This document shows, piece after piece, positions 63,770 to 64,000 of a stretch of DNA of 64,000 nt (its first letter is position 1; each line of letters opens with the position of its first letter). Origin of the DNA: Heliomicrobium gestii (lineage in GTDB: Bacteria; Bacillota; Desulfitobacteriia; Heliobacteriales; Heliobacteriaceae); the NCBI RefSeq assembly GCF_009877435.1, contig NZ_WXEX01000009.1, positions 62,001 through 126,000 of the forward strand, read 5' to 3'. The position numbers and the translations under genes were made by a program. The notes below the pieces were generated by a model that was not told where the DNA came from, did no database searches, and saw only the letters and a program-made list of their open reading frames with translations.

Positions 63770-64000
63770 ATGGTTAAAGCAAAGGTCATCATCACTGTGA
63801 AAACCGGCTTTCGCGATCCCCAGCGGGAGGCGCTCGAACAGCGCCTCCGGAAGGGCGGCGAAGGGTCGAACCCTCGAGCCGCATCGAGCCCCTTATTCAC
63901 GCGAAACGGCTCCGGTCTTCCGGCAGCGCCGGCCATCCCGGTCGTGCCCGCCGGTCTCCGGACCGGTCGCTATGTGGAGTTTCTCGTCGATACAGACGAT
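63770..64000 (+). CDS. purS: FGAM synthase subunit PurS, N-terminal part, with an insertion
   Basis: The ATG at 63770 has AAGGGG upstream and the frame stays open to the right edge. VKAKVIITVKTGFRDPQREA and LEQRL match the PurS start (K-A-x-V-x-V-x-x-K-x-G-x-x-D-P-Q). About 40 Gly-, Ser- and Pro-rich residues follow before the match resumes in GLRTGRYVEFLVDTDD, which corresponds to the RxGKxxEL strand. PurS is normally about 80 residues and bridges PurQ and PurL. The insertion falls in the loop before the second strand; it may be a tolerated expansion. Confidence 0.8.
   Translation, partial: MVKAKVIITVKTGFRDPQREALEQRLRKGGEGSNPRAASSPLFTRNGSGLPAAPAIPVVPAGLRTGRYVEFLVDTDD

Overview
This window looks like chromosome from an endospore-forming, GC-rich member of the Firmicutes/Clostridia. 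A heliobacterium or close relative is my best guess, from overall gene style only. Direct support: a complete gerA-type spore germination operon (gerA-gerB-gerC), spoVG, a CIRCE operator in front of htpG, SLH-domain surface protein, many TTG/GTG starts with strong AGGAGG-type ribosome binding sites, and a ykkC-family riboswitch in a purine operon. No rRNA, tRNA or CRISPR array was seen.

Layout. The left edge carries the end of guaA (GMP synthase). The right edge carries purE, purB, purC and the start of purS, preceded by an NCS2 purine-base permease. The roughly 58 kb between is a mosaic of accessory and housekeeping blocks. 1-4.4 kb: an AAA ATPase/HNH nuclease pair (nuclease frameshifted), an unknown regulator-like gene and a small DUF4405 membrane protein. 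4.5-11.7 kb: two tandem permeases that each fuse a cyclic-nucleotide-binding domain to an SLC13-type carrier, then htpG under CIRCE control and a secreted protein. 11.8-30.2 kb: a defence island with an Mrr-like fragment, a four-gene DUF499 ATPase / DUF3780 / DUF1156 methylase / PLD-SNF2 helicase operon, a zone of gene fragments (transposase, DUF262, S8 peptidase, helicase), an AAA ATPase, an RNase H-SWIM protein, a helicase-associated protein behind an XPB helicase stub, Xre-Fic, and MntA-HepT.

30.5-44.5 kb: a chemoreceptor, an XpaC-TelA pair, a five-gene ABC importer plus phosphodiesterase operon, a siroheme reductase-like pair, a zinc ribbon protein, and a ferredoxin gene divergent from a Crp/Fnr regulator across a perfect palindrome. 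44.8-60.4 kb: a CHASE4 chemoreceptor, spoVG, a creatininase-family amidase, a small EamA-like protein, an SLH/DUF4855 surface protein, an NSS transporter, the ger operon, a UbiA-type prenyltransferase and the purine permease. 60.8-64 kb: the pur operon.

How the parts fit. The defence operon has overlapping or 3-bp-spaced genes, so its ATPase, methylase and helicase-nuclease are probably made together and act in one complex or pathway. Around it are several broken defence genes, which suggests a hot spot with repeated gain and loss. Purine supply is represented at both ends (guaA, permease, purEBCS), and the riboswitch between purE and purB probably couples the later pur genes to PRPP.
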